Positions 1-9,950 of a stretch of 33,777 bases of DNA are shown here, piece after piece. The notes under the pieces are model-generated. The model made no database searches. It worked only from the letters and a program-made list of their open reading frames with translations, and had not been told where the DNA came from. Each line of letters starts with the position of its first letter. Position 1 is the stretch's first letter. The position numbers were made by a program, and so were the translations under genes. The stretch is taken from the NCBI GenBank assembly GCA_015680685.1, contig MNCI01013916.1, positions 531,383 to 565,159 on the forward strand, in the 5' to 3' direction. The DNA comes from Gnetum montanum. Its lineage: Eukaryota > Streptophyta > Gnetopsida > Gnetales > Gnetaceae.

Positions 1-292
1 GATTCTAACGCTAGTTAATTTAGACTTAGATCTTTAGTTAGAGTTAGCTTATTTTCTCAACCCTTTCTCCTGGTAGCATAGAAGATAAGCCGAAAATACC
101 AAAAAAATCACATACCTCAGACTTGCTTAACCATACACCGTGACACTTACAAGCAAGCCTGGGAAGAAAACGAACGATTAACCCCAAGTGTTTCTTGTGG
201 CATTAAGGCATTTAGTCTGCGGAGTTCGACCGGATCGCGCATGTACGCTCGTATTTGTATGGTTGAGTGTAGGGGTACCTCGCCACTCATCA
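1..292 (+). mobile_element. 3' end of an LTR (element R4), cut by the window edge
   Basis: The last 75 or so bases (GGAGTTCGACCGGATCGCGC, then the run ending GGGGTACCTCGCCACTCATCA) closely match the 3' ends of the four R1/R2 LTRs. The upstream part (TTAGTTAGAGTTAGCTTATT, TTCTCAACCCTTTCTCCTGG) is only distantly similar, so R4 is a diverged member of the same family. It ends in CA at 292 and passes directly into R3 LTR sequence, so it is inserted in that LTR. Its 5' part and left target duplication lie outside the window; the right flank begins AAAAC. It could be a full element or a solo LTR. Confidence 0.8.
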
Positions 293-1296
293 AAAACTAA
301 TAGGAAAAGTAGTAGACATTCATAGAAACAAGTGCATAGGGACAAGAAAAATGTTGCAAAAGATATAATGTTATAAAATATTACAATGATAATAGTCTCT
401 TATGTATAAAACCTATTCTATATACTTAGAAAAATAGGATGTATCCCTATTGTTGACATCAACAATCATAATACAATGCCAAATTTATATAATGGATATT
501 AAATACATAAGTAATATAATATAATGCTAAAATTACAAATACATTTAAAACAACATTGGGCTCTAACGTTGTATAAAATTATCCAATCTAATAACTACAT
601 TATAATAAATGTAATATAATTAAAGATTGATTTAAAATTGGCCTACACAAAAAATATGCAAAGTATAGGATACATTCTCATATAAAATACCAAATCCACT
701 AATCCCATATAAACATTACAACATGGAATCACAACTTAAAAATAGCAAAAGTAATCTAGAACTAAATAACACTTTTAATCTTAACTTCATCCTTGATCTT
801 CCCCTCATGAAAAATAATTACTTGAAAATCTTAAAAAAAATCAATTAAATTAGATTAAATATTGAGTAGGATAAACAACTATCAAAATACTCCCATATGA
901 GTTTAGTTGGAGGCATCAAGTAACTAGACGTGTGCACATGAGGTAGTTGTAGATAGAAGTTAGCTAAACAATTACAAAAAAAAAAAGAACAAATAGAAAT
1001 AAAATAATAATAATAATAAAATTCTAACAAATATTTATCAAAACTAAAAACTCCACCACCACCCATTAACCCATCCAATGAATAAATAAACAACATGTAT
1101 TTATTGATATATGCCTTTTGTGTAAGTGCTCAACTCATCACTATGATATGCTTCATGTTATGATCACTACAAATATATGATTAGCTCACCACCATGATAT
1201 GCTTCATGCTATGGTCATTGTAGATATATGATGCTTACCATGATATGCTTCATGCTATAAGAATCTAGCTCACCACTATGATATGCTTTACCCTAT
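293..1296 (-). mobile_element. Outer segment of the 3' LTR of chromovirus-like element R3
   Basis: This segment aligns along its length with 14411-14443 plus 20394-21310, the other R3 LTR. Shared blocks include ATAATGCTAAAATTACAAAT, TAATAAATGTAA and TAATCTAGAA. It is interrupted at 1296 by R1 and resumes at 7945. There are three repeats of a CACCA(C/T)(C/G)ATGATATGCTT motif between about 1130 and 1290. No coding capacity is evident; short ORFs here are in non-coding LTR DNA. The outer tip, about 100 bp, is missing because R4 sits at its left. Confidence 0.8.
1292..1296. repeat. Left target-site duplication of R1 (CCTAT)
   Basis: CCTAT directly precedes the TGATGAATC start of the R1 5' LTR and recurs directly after its 3' LTR at 7940-7944. 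In the paralogous R3 LTR (around 21296-21310) the corresponding sequence runs through without an element, which supports insertion. Confidence 0.9.
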
Positions 1297-1390
1297 TGAT
1301 GAATCATGGTCTGTCAAGCCCAGTTATCATAGCCTTGTTATCGAAGCCCTGATACAAGATTTGGTCTATCATACCCAGTTATCGGACCCC

Positions 1391-1478
1391 TGATATTGTA
1401 GCCGCGATATCGCATCAGCTGCGATATTGCATATGCGATATCGCATCTGCTATCGTGATATCATGTACGCAATATCTC
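1391..1478 (+). promoter_or_regulatory. Array of GATATC-centred palindromes in R1 U3
   Basis: GCGATATCGC occurs at 1404-1413 and 1435-1444. Between them is the one-mismatch copy GCGATATTGC (1421-1430), and GTGATATCAT (1455-1464) follows, with spacings of 17, 14 and 20 bp. It lies 30-100 bp upstream of the TATA box, where LTR enhancers are normally found. The 3' LTR (7121-7195) and both R2 LTRs keep the array in mutated form. The binding factor is unknown. Confidence 0.6.
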
Positions 1479-1494
1479 AGCCTGCCTCAATTGC

Positions 1495-1502
1495 TATAAA
1501 TA
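1495..1502 (+). promoter_or_regulatory. TATA box of R1 5' LTR
   Basis: TATAAATA followed by AGAGGAAGC. It is kept at the same place in the 3' LTR (7210-7217) and in both R2 LTRs (14570, 19606). Transcription would begin about 30 bp downstream. Confidence 0.7.
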
Positions 1503-2224
1503 AGAGGAAGCTTTCCTTGTTCTAGAAGTTAGTTTTTAGAGTTAATTTTGATTTTAGTTTTTTTTTTCTTCTCAACCCTTTTCCTCCCAGTGTATGCCTG
1601 CAATGTGGTGATTGTAATTGTACAGCATCCTTTATTCAAGTGTGACATACTTGGACATGCACATGACCGAAAATAAAGATCGAGATTACTTCATCATTGT
1701 AGTATTCACTTAGCTTAATTATTTAAATTAATTGTTATTTACTACTTTCTTAGTTAATATCTCTTCACCCTAAAGTCCTGTTAAACATGGAATAAGTATG
1801 ACTTGATTACAAACATTTAAGTGTGACTACTTGGTAACCCAGTAGCATACCTAGGATCTGCACTTGGTAATCCTAGTGGTAGTTGTGCATAAAGTCCAAG
1901 ATGTATACGGATGATCGAGGAATGGATGCTCATCACACTTAGGCTAGCTCAGATTCTCTCTCACCCTTCCTCTCTTAGCTTAGTTAATCTTATTTACCAT
2001 CATACCCAGGAGTAGTGTTAGCATAGGACCATATCATACACCTCACTCTGGACTAAACCATACATGACAAAGCTAATGCTAGTTCAAGTGGGAAGATAGC
2101 GAACTGCAACCTAAGGCTAACTGTCTAGATACCATAACTAGCCTATCTATGGAGTTCGACCGGATCGTGCGTGAAACACTTGTATTTGTATGGTTGAGTG
2201 TAGGGGTACCTTGCCACTCATCAT

Positions 2225-2242
2225 TGGCACCATTGTCGAGGA
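2225..2242 (+). other. Primer binding site of R1 (tRNA-Asp type)
   Basis: TGGCACCATTGTCGAGGA lies one base after the LTR end. It matches 14 of 18 positions of the complement of a plant tRNA-Asp 3' end (recalled as TGGCGCCGTTGCCGGGGA), the primer used by Tat/Athila-type gypsy elements. All four differences are transitions, and two remove CpG sites. Confidence 0.75.
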
Positions 2243-2366
2243 TGGTGCTAGTTATCTAGATTAGTTATATCATACAAGGTCGTTGTATAGGAATTAACGA
2301 TATATCTTTTAGGAAGAAATAATTACAAAAAAGGTCACGTATAAATTCACACACAATTGCACAACC

Positions 2367-4465
2367 ATGCCTCTCCTACAAGACTATGATAATGCCATAC
2401 CTAGTGAGGAAATTCATTGGAGAACTAACAAATTATATGACAATGAAGATTGGAGTATGCAATCTGAGGTGGGGATTTCTTATAAACATAAATGAAGGCA
2501 ACATCGTCCCAACACACAAAAGCATAACTTACCTAACGATGATGAACCCCTACTGGCCACTACAAGCCTAACACAAATACAAGAGGTTGTTCGAATCTCC
2601 CATAGGCATCGTAAAGAAAGCTGTCTACCCAGGCTTAATTTAAACAACTTCCCTAATTTCTTAGGAGGCTATGACTTAGATCCGCATCAACATTTACAAG
2701 CCTTCTATGATGCCTATACATGGAACAACATTGATAACGGTTGGTAAAAACTTAAGCTCTTTCCTATGACACTTGGTGGCCAAGAAAAAGTATGGCATAG
2801 ACCGTTAAAATCAAATTTAATATGACGTTGGCCAACAATGGTAGAAATCTTTAACGAAAGATATCAAACCTATGCAAGAGTGTCAGCCTTGAGGAAAAAA
2901 ATCCAAGAGTGGAAACAAGCACAACATGAACCCTTGGACATGGCCTTAGAAAGATATTATGCACTGTTAAACAATTTTCCAGGCCATGAGTTCTCCAAAG
3001 AAAGGCTAATGTACCATATCATTGATGGGCTACGTGATGAAACAAGAAAGACCCTAGGAATGTATGCCCAATGTCAACTATACGAACTATGAACCCATCA
3101 ATTCCAAGAGCTTATTAAACAGGTAGCAAAAGAAGAAGGAGAAATGGCTAGATGGGAGAGTGTTGAAAAACATCAACAGGACCAAAATCTCAACTTAACA
3201 AAGGTCCATGATCATAAAAAGGAGAAATTAGCCTATCACAAGGGGAAAGAACCATCTTTTCCAGTACAACAATCATTAGATGAAGTGAAAGAAAAGATCA
3301 ATAAGATGTTGGAATGGACGTATAAAAAGTGTGAAGAATGTATCAATATTATTGGAGATAGAGTTTTGACAACCTAAGAAGCAAGAAAAAATATCATTAG
3401 ACAATCAGGAAGAAGGGATAAAGAAAATAAGTGCTCAACCACCAATCATATGTATGAATGCAACATATGCATGTATGATCACCCCAAGGGCCAATGCCCA
3501 ATCTTGTTACATTTATATGAGCATTGGGGAAACATGTTACACCCAGAGTTCATATAGAGATACTGTGTTCAATCATAGTGGCAACAATCCTAGTCATGGG
3601 GGAGGCCACCCCTAAATTGGAGACACCCTTCGTGCCATCCAAACCCAAACGCTCAACATCCTATTTTCCCAACTGGGTCAACATACTCTATCTCATTGCA
3701 TTACCATTCTCCCCAATACTATCAACCCATGTACTCAATACAACCATTACCTTGTGCACCTTACACTTCTCCTAATTTTCAACATTCTCATCCTTTCCCT
3801 CCTTCTACATCACCACCAACTATTCCTAAGGTGCTTGCACCACAGCAACAACCTCCGAATGTTACTTGTACTACTATTGCTAATAGTAGTGAGAGACCTT
3901 AGCAACATCAATGGTGTCCCTTATTTAAAATAACCCTAGGAAGGGACAACACAATCCCAAGGCCACTGCATCCTCCAACTCAGCACAAGTCCAACCCTGT
4001 GGTACACCCTTATCTTTGAACTCAATACCTCATGTTACTTCATCAGGGCCACCAATTAACACTCCAACAACCATACAGACCAATGAACACAGCCATGGAA
4101 GGCAACATCCCGATCCTTGCATACCATCTTATGGTCTCAATTATCATAGTGGGTCAACTCATTATCCGAGAACCACATCTCATAAATTGCCCCACTATGC
4201 TTACTATAACCAAGTGTGTGGAGCCCAATGGGGTAAGTATGAACGGGTCCCAATATTTCCAACATGCAAGGATCCTCATCTTCCATTTATTAATCCTTGC
4301 CATCCTCAACCGTTTAGTTATGGGGGATATCCCCCCTCATGTGGCTCATTAGTTGAGGTGTGTTCTATGATATCGAGTCTCAAGTGGTTAATTATTTGGA
4401 CAGTGAGCCCATTACATCCACTCATCCACTCTACAAATAAGAGGTTCTGTTCAAGGGTACAGTGA
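2367..4465 (+). pseudogene. gag: Gag-like ORF of R1, broken
   Basis: From ATG 2367 (MPLLQDYDNA...) one reading frame can be followed to about 3902, through in-frame stops including those at 3090, 3375 and 3900. A shift then leads into the frame open from 4016 to 4465. Residues coded by 2838-3092 fit a retrotransposon gag capsid domain: F.ERYQTYARV, then I.EW.QAQHE.L, then H......ER.M...I.GL. A helical, charged segment (3144-3377) follows, then a CCHC box at 3459-3497 (C-NI-C-MYD-H-PKGQ-C), then a Pro/Tyr/Gln/His-rich tail (SPQYYQP, YTSPNFQHSHP). The R2 copy confirms the frame, including the C-terminal HYAYYNQVC / SYGGYPP stretch. Gag would package the RNA and form particles; this copy cannot be translated whole. 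About 160 bp present in R2 is missing near 4340. Confidence 0.8.
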
Positions 4466-6070
4466 TATTCTTGACATTCTTAAAACTTAAAATTGATTTT
4501 GTGTTCATTGTGCCCAGAATGAAGAAGGATGGACCAAGAGGGTATGATTAGGGTGTGACATCAAGGGGACTTGTGGATTCTCTTTAGTGACGTTTGTGGG
4601 AGTTATCATGCAACATGGTTGTACTAAGATCCTTGTAGATCTAACGAAAAATGGGAGTAAGAGTAATCAAAAGGGCACTCAAAAATCCAATGCTGTTCTA
4701 GGGGGTCCCACTGGAAAGACATGCACCCATGCTTGAAGGTTGGTAGCTTCTTTGGATTCAGTAGTCAAAAAAGAAAAAAAAACACAACAAAGGAAGTGCC
4801 ACAAAACAAAAATCACTCCTCCCTTGAACAAAATGCCAAGTGATCATACGCCTTGTTATTCTAGTACTCTCATAGTCACTCATCATGGGATGAAACAATG
4901 CGGTGTCATTGATCAGAGGAATGGACTTGATCCTGATCTTGGAACAATGGGTTAATGACACATTAATCATGCTTTACATGTAGGATTCACTATGCCCTGG
5001 GTTAATTACCTCATGTCCCAATCTCTACGATCCCTTCTATAGTTCATCTCATCTCACTGTTCGTGTAATTGTAGCTCGTGTTGTGTGTAACATAGAATTC
5101 TTACCTCATTCCAATGATATTTACATGTGTGTGATTTTTGGAATCAGTGTGGATTACATTTAACCCTTCTAGTGCCCATGGACACTTTTATGTGTGGTTA
5201 CACAAGGGCATTATAGGTTGGAACCTGCTTTGGGGAGGATCCACTTGTGTAATCTTTTGTAATTTTCACTTATGACACAACTCACACACACCATTTATTA
5301 CCCTTAGCATATTGCCAATGATTTTTTTTCCTTATTACTATCCCTCTGATTCAATGTTCCTATGAACCATCACATAGCCTTTTTCTCTACCATTCGAGGT
5401 CCTTATTGATAAATTCCACACCATCATAATTTTCGTGCCTTCAAAACTATTTGAATTACCCTTGAACCCTTTAACAATCATCCAGATGTCCGTAGTTTAC
5501 ATCGTTTAATTTCAAAAAAAATCTTAAAAATTCAGTACATTCTCTAAGTGCCCTAACTTCGATGAAAATATATATATGTGACCCCCCTGTGCTAATCAAC
5601 ATCATTTGCAACTATTCACGCAGGTTATTTTTTCAAATTCCTCTCTACGACTCATGATTGCGCATCCCTTGCTTTCATATCCATAACTTGCTCACTGGTA
5701 CTCTGATTTTCATTCCGTTTAAACCTACTTGAACTTGGAGTGTTCAACTTAGTTGTGGGGGAGGGTTACATGTCAAATAGTGCATAAATTTTTTGAAATT
5801 CATCATTTTCTGAAGGACATCTTTAAGGGTAATTAGTTGTAAAATTAAGAATAAAATGTATCAAAAACAATTTTATCCCCTTAGCTATACCAGAAAATTA
5901 AATTTGGAAACCACCTAAGCAAAGAGGACTCAACATTATAATCTTTTGGGGACATGTTCTTCCAATAATTAACATCACATGGAAATAAAGTAAATCTATG
6001 AAGGCAAGTAGTAAGGTATAACCTAACTTTGGTAACAACCTTACTAACGATTGGTCCCATGTGATTGCAA
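4466..6070 (+). other. Conserved spacer of R1 between gag and ORF2, no pol
   Basis: This is where protease-RT-integrase would sit in an autonomous element, but no catalytic motif can be read. It aligns with R2 17640-18848. The best-conserved part is 5140-5250, including a 37-base block (5203-5239) identical to R2 18490-18526. Several short frames look similar between the copies (for example NDTLIMLY near 4955, and KGIIGWNLLWGG in the 5203-5239 block). It may once have coded for something or may hold an RNA signal; I cannot tell. Confidence 0.6.
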
Positions 6071-6838
6071 ATGGTCCCAAAACGTGGAAAACAGGAAGGT
6101 CTTGCTCAAGGTGCGATCAAATGACCTAGGAGAGGTGAAGGACAAGTTCCTACCAAACAACATGCAGAGCAAGGGGAACAATCATTTAGTATTCACTAAG
6201 AAGACCCTACTACTATACAATCAAGGCAAGCTAAAGGAGGAGCTACTGTAGCATCTGAATAGGGACGATATCTCACATTGCCCCAAGATTGTATTCAAAC
6301 CATTCATGAAAGGTCCATATTCACTGTAGTGATCATGGAATTGAACTTTCGACCTTTCACAGAATTTGCTCTGGAGGCCGTTAGGGATTACCTCAAAGGG
6401 TCCCCATTATGGCCTACCCTCTCTGAAAGCGGTGCCTGGTACTTAGGGGAAACGTATCAATTTTGGCACAATAAAGAAGAAGGCACCACAATTAACAATT
6501 GTGGTGTGACTATTGATTTCTTTGTTCAAGCCATTTTGGAAGTACTAAACCTTTCAAATACAAGGCCAAAGGTTACTCAGAACTAGCTGGACACTTTCAG
6601 AACTGAGCAACTCAATAAATTGTTGACAGAGAATAAAAGGGTGGAGGAAGAAAAAGATAAGGCTGACTGGGATGCCTCTATGGCACAAGTGTAAACTTAC
6701 ATGCATGCCAAGGCACTCAAGGCCTTACAAGAGGAGAAACTCCAGGCCATACTTCCACGCCATCAAATCCCAAGACCTGGAGTGCAAGAAAAGGGAAAGA
6801 CACCCATGGAGAAGCCACCGCCACCAGGAACTACATGA
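6071..6838 (+). pseudogene. ORF2 of R1, unknown product, broken
   Basis: A single frame of 255 codons runs from ATG 6071 (MVPKRGKQEG) to TGA 6836, with five internal stops. The N-terminus is basic and Gly/Gln-rich. The middle (6278-6586, uninterrupted) looks globular, with LKGSPLWPTL and WYLGETYQFWHN. A Glu/Lys-rich, probably coiled-coil stretch follows (ENKRVEEEKDK). The end is Pro-rich (KGKTPMEKPPPPGTT). R2 has the same start and the same end in frame (18849-19286) but a different, shorter middle. Start choice rests on the shared M.PKRG start in both copies. I do not recognise the family. Conserved ends in two decayed copies argue it was a real gene of the element. Confidence 0.6.
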
Positions 6839-7018
6839 GTTCCATCCAATTTTATAATCATAGGATTTTGTTTTGTATTGTGTCTTAATTTTGTTTTGAC
6901 TCCACACTACGGCATGAATAAATTCCTAGTCAATCAATAATCCCATACCTATCCACTGTGTAATCAATTGAACTTGTTCCTCACTTTCTTTAACTTGAGG
7001 ATGTCTTGTTATTCAATC
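6839..7018 (+). other. 3' untranslated stretch of R1
   Basis: A non-coding stretch between ORF2 and the polypurine tract. R2 19287-19470 is closely similar (GCATGAATAAATTCC, CCATACCTATCCACTGTGTA). Confidence 0.6.
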
Positions 7019-7028
7019 ATTGGGGGTA
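7019..7028 (+). other. Polypurine tract of R1
   Basis: ATTGGGGGTA directly precedes the 3' LTR. R2 has ATGGGGGTA in the same place (19471-19479). It is short but G-rich and conserved, so it is the likely plus-strand primer site. Confidence 0.65.
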
Positions 7029-7939
7029 TGATAAGTCATGGTCTTTCAGACCCAGTTATTGGAGCCCTATTATTGGATCCCTGATACAAGATATGGTCTA
7101 TTCAGCCCAGTTATCGGACCCCCGATATCGCAGCCGCAATATCATGTACGCTATATTGCATCCGTCGTCGCAATATCGCATATGCAATATCATGGCCTGC
7201 CTCAATTTCTATAAATAAGAGGTAGCTTTCCTTATTCTAGAAGTTAATTTTTAGAGTTAAGTTTGATTTTAGTTTTTACTTTTCTTCTCAATCCTTTTCC
7301 TCCTAGTGTATGCCCGCAGTGTGGTGATTGTAATTGTACGGCATCCTTTATTCGAGTGTGACGTACTTGGACATGCACATGATCAGAAATAAAGATCGAG
7401 ATTACTTCATCATTGCAACATTCACTTAGCTTAATTATTTAAATTAATTATTATTTACTGCTTTCTTAGTTAATATCTCTTCACCCTGAACTCCTGTTAA
7501 ACGCGGAATGAGTACGACTTGACTACGAGCATTTAAGTGTGACTACTTGGTAACCTAGTAGCATACCTAGGATCTGCGCTTGGTAATCCCAGTGGTAGTT
7601 GTGCATGAAGTCCAAGATGTGTACGGATGATCAAGGAACGGATGCTCATTGCACTTAGGCTAGCTTAGATTCTCTTTCACCCTTCCTCTCTTAGCTTAGT
7701 TAATATTATTTACCATCATACCTAGGAGTAGCATTAGCATAGGACCATATCATACACTTCACTCTGTACTAAACCATACGTGACAAAGCTAATACTAGTC
7801 CAGGTGGGAAGATAGCGAACTGCGACCTCAGGCTAACTGTCTAGATACCACAACTAGCCCATCTGTGGAGTTTGACTGGATCATGTGTGAAACGCTCATA
7901 TTCATATGGTTGAGTGTAGGGGTACCTTGCCACTCATCA
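7029..7939 (+). repeat. 3' LTR of R1
   Basis: Starts TGATAAGTCATGG and ends GCCACTCATCA. It aligns end to end with 1297-2223. The TATA box is at 7210. The differences are mostly G/A and C/T, many where one copy has CG and the other TG or CA. Confidence 0.92.
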
Positions 7940-7944
7940 CCTAT
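7940..7944. repeat. Right target-site duplication of R1 (CCTAT)
   Basis: CCTAT directly follows the CA end of the 3' LTR and is identical to 1292-1296. R3 LTR sequence resumes after it (GATCATTGAAGATAG, compare GATCACTATAGATAG at 21302). Confidence 0.9.
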
Positions 7945-8417
7945 GATCATTGAAGATAGTTCAAATGGTTGGTTGAACTATAATTGAGTCAAATGATCAT
8001 ATATAAATCCAATAAACAAACAAATCCTTGGGTGGTGAGAAGAAAAAATCCAATAGTTTATATGAAACTAAAGAGAGATCAAAGACCAAGAAATTGGATT
8101 GCTAATCAAAAGTTCTAATGTATCAAATGAGACCAAGACTGAAATGTGAGTTTAGATAAACATTAGAAAATGAAGAAAATAATCAAAAATAAAATCTAAG
8201 CTTCTAGAGGTTAAACTTAGCTACTAAAAACACTATAATTTCATCCATTCTAATTTTTACATTTTCAAGCATGCTAGGAGGCCTTAGAAGCTACGTTTTT
8301 GGTTTTTTTTCTTAATTTTTTATTGCTTGAAGGTGAAATATCACTTTACAAAAGTTGTTTCGTTTTTTTTCTTGCATTGAGTCAGAAAATAATGATATCA
8401 TCCATTGCAAGCTATAG

Positions 8418-8440
8418 CATGATCTCATGATGAGATCATG
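8418..8440. repeat. Perfect 10 bp inverted repeat in R3 LTR
   Basis: CATGATCTCA and TGAGATCATG are separated by TGA. The matching place in the other LTR (about 21756-21780) is degraded. It may be a chance hairpin or part of an LTR regulatory region. Confidence 0.5.
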
Positions 8441-9467
8441 ATAAACTAGGAAGGACACCTCATGGTCCACATCGATAAAATGAATAACTTTATCTTCTAG
8501 GCCATAAGTAGCTAAAATTATTTCAAGGATCAAAAACATTAGCAAAGCTTAACATCCTAGTTCTATAGTAGAAATTCTAGTAGAATTAGAAATAAAGGAA
8601 AAACATGATCAAACATGGTCAAGCTTCATCAAAATATTAACCATCTTATGCATGATAACAAATTTTAGAAATTTCTAAAATTTAAAAAATAATAATAAAA
8701 TAGTTAGATTGAAGAATCCAAGCATTTTGACAAATAGTAGTTGAACAAATAGAAATCACCAAAATACATGTATGCAACATGAAAATTATTAAAATCCATT
8801 AAGAGTTAAAGATGAAAATAATCCTACCAAAGAATGAAAATGCTAAAGAAAGGATCCTTGTAAGGATTCAATCTCCCAAATAGACTCCAAATCCTAGGTA
8901 AGTTCATATGTTAACAATCTAATGTAAGTAAGTTTTGAGATAAGATATAGTAATAAGTCTTACAAAAGATATTGGTTGATAGCGCAAATCTAGTTGATTG
9001 TGCATCTAGATCTAGCTCCTCTCTAATTGGGCAAAATCTCTCTCTATGGCTCTATCTTTAAGATGTTAGCTATGTAATTGGTTGATTTTTCATGGAATAA
9101 TTACTAGGTATATATTCTTGCAAGGATTTAATAGTGTTTGGCAAGGGAAGCTCTCATGGGTAAGAAATAAATTATATTTAAAAAATATAATGCTAAAAAT
9201 ATTTTTAAATGCTTTTTTAAATATGGTCTATTTGCTAATGCTGACTGAATGACATCTCTTATGAGAAAGTTAATAGCTATGCCTAAGCCCAAGTTGGTAG
9301 CCATGTCTATGCCCAAACTATTAAAAATTCTAAATCAAAACATAATTAGTGAAGGGCTAAATATAATATCCTCTAAAATACAAGCTAAAAAGAAATTAAA
9401 AATAAAAAAAATCTTAAAATATAATTTCATCAAAAATACAAATTATTCAAACAATGTATACCAAACC

Positions 9468-9632
9468 AAAATAGTACCCCATGCATCAATTATCTATCAA
9501 TTACACATATATATTAGTGCACATATGCTTATTAGTGCATCAATTATCTAAAATAGTACCCCATGCATCAATTATCTATCAATTATCTAACTCAAAAGTA
9601 TAATAAAAAGATTAGTGCACATATGCTTAATT
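9468..9632. repeat. Two-copy tandem repeat, period about 82 bp
   Basis: AAAATAGTACCCCATGCATC followed by AATTATCTATCAATTA starts at 9468 and again at 9550. Both units also contain TTAGTGCACATATGCTTA. It lies in the inner part of the R3 3' LTR. Confidence 0.85.
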
Positions 9633-9935
9633 AAATTAGCAATCCAAAAATGTTAACAACATATAGAAATATTTTAAAAATTTAAAACATGACAAAACAT
9701 TAAAATAAAATGAGGTGAAAACAAAATTAAAAAAAGGGTAAAAACCTTATAATATATTAAAAGGTGAAAATTCATTAAAAATAATATAGCTTAACACATA
9801 TCTCAAATTACAAAAACATAGTTAACATAAGAATAGGGTTTATTAAGCATAGACATAGGTTAGCAAACAAGACATCCAGTGTTCAAATCATAAACATACC
9901 AAGCGGTAAGAGGTATCTTGAGCAAGGATGTTACA

Positions 9936-9950
9936 TTCTCATCCATTTAA
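9936..9950 (-). other. Polypurine tract of R3
   Basis: Minus strand TTAAATGGATGAGAA lies directly before the LTR start TGTAACATCC and just after the end of the pol remnant. This fixes the inner edge of the 3' LTR at 9935. Confidence 0.6.

Larger units (their letters stand above)
1297..2223 (+). repeat. 5' LTR of R1
   Basis: Starts TGATGAATCATGG and ends GCCACTCATCA, with the 6 bp inverted ends TGATGA/TCATCA. U3 holds an array of GATATC palindromes (1391-1478) followed by a TATA box at 1495. Downstream are the T-rich leader (TTTTCTTCTCAACCC) and an AATAAAG motif at about 1672. The paired copy is 7029-7939. The R2 LTRs are clearly related over most of their length but have a different first 200 bp. 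Confidence 0.92.
1297..7939 (+). mobile_element. Complete non-autonomous LTR retrotransposon R1
   Basis: A 6.6 kb element with two LTRs (927 and 911 bp), 5 bp target duplications, a tRNA-Asp-type primer binding site, a gag-like pseudogene, a conserved spacer, a second ORF and a polypurine tract. I found no protease, RT, RNase H or integrase motif in the 4.8 kb internal region in any frame I read. The LTR ends (TGATGA...TCATCA) and primer site fit Ty3/gypsy Tat/Athila-type elements; that lineage assignment is inference. The LTRs differ from each other at roughly one base in twelve in the part I compared, mostly by transitions, so it is an old insertion. Confidence 0.9.
7945..9935 (-). mobile_element. 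Inner segment of the 3' LTR of R3
   Basis: 7945-9156 aligns with 21302-22453 of the other R3 LTR (AATAGTTACTAGGTATATATTC and flanks are nearly identical). 9157-9935 has no counterpart directly after 22453; its last 240 bases resemble 28690-28892. On the minus strand the LTR starts TGTAACATCCTTGC at 9935, a common start for this gypsy group, preceded by a purine-rich tract. With 293-1296 the LTR is about 3 kb, long but usual for Tekay/Del-type elements. Confidence 0.75.

Noticed and set aside
845-1096. Minus-strand 83-codon ORF
   Set aside because: Lies in non-coding R3 LTR DNA; the paralogous LTR does not keep the frame, and the composition (Tyr/Phe runs from AT-rich repeats) is not protein-like.
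4032-4352. 106-codon plus ORF as the gag C-terminus
   Set aside because: The overlapping frame starting at 4016 matches the R2 gag tail at residue level (AYYNQVC, FSYGGYP against FSYEGYP), so 4032-4352 is the shadow.
4758-4970. Minus-strand 70-codon ORF
   Set aside because: Antisense of the R1 spacer; no support in R2.
9151-9170. Inner border of the R3 3' LTR at CTCTCA (9156)
   Set aside because: Homology to the other LTR stops here, but no purine tract precedes it on the minus strand. The tract plus TGTAACATCC at 9935 is a better border.
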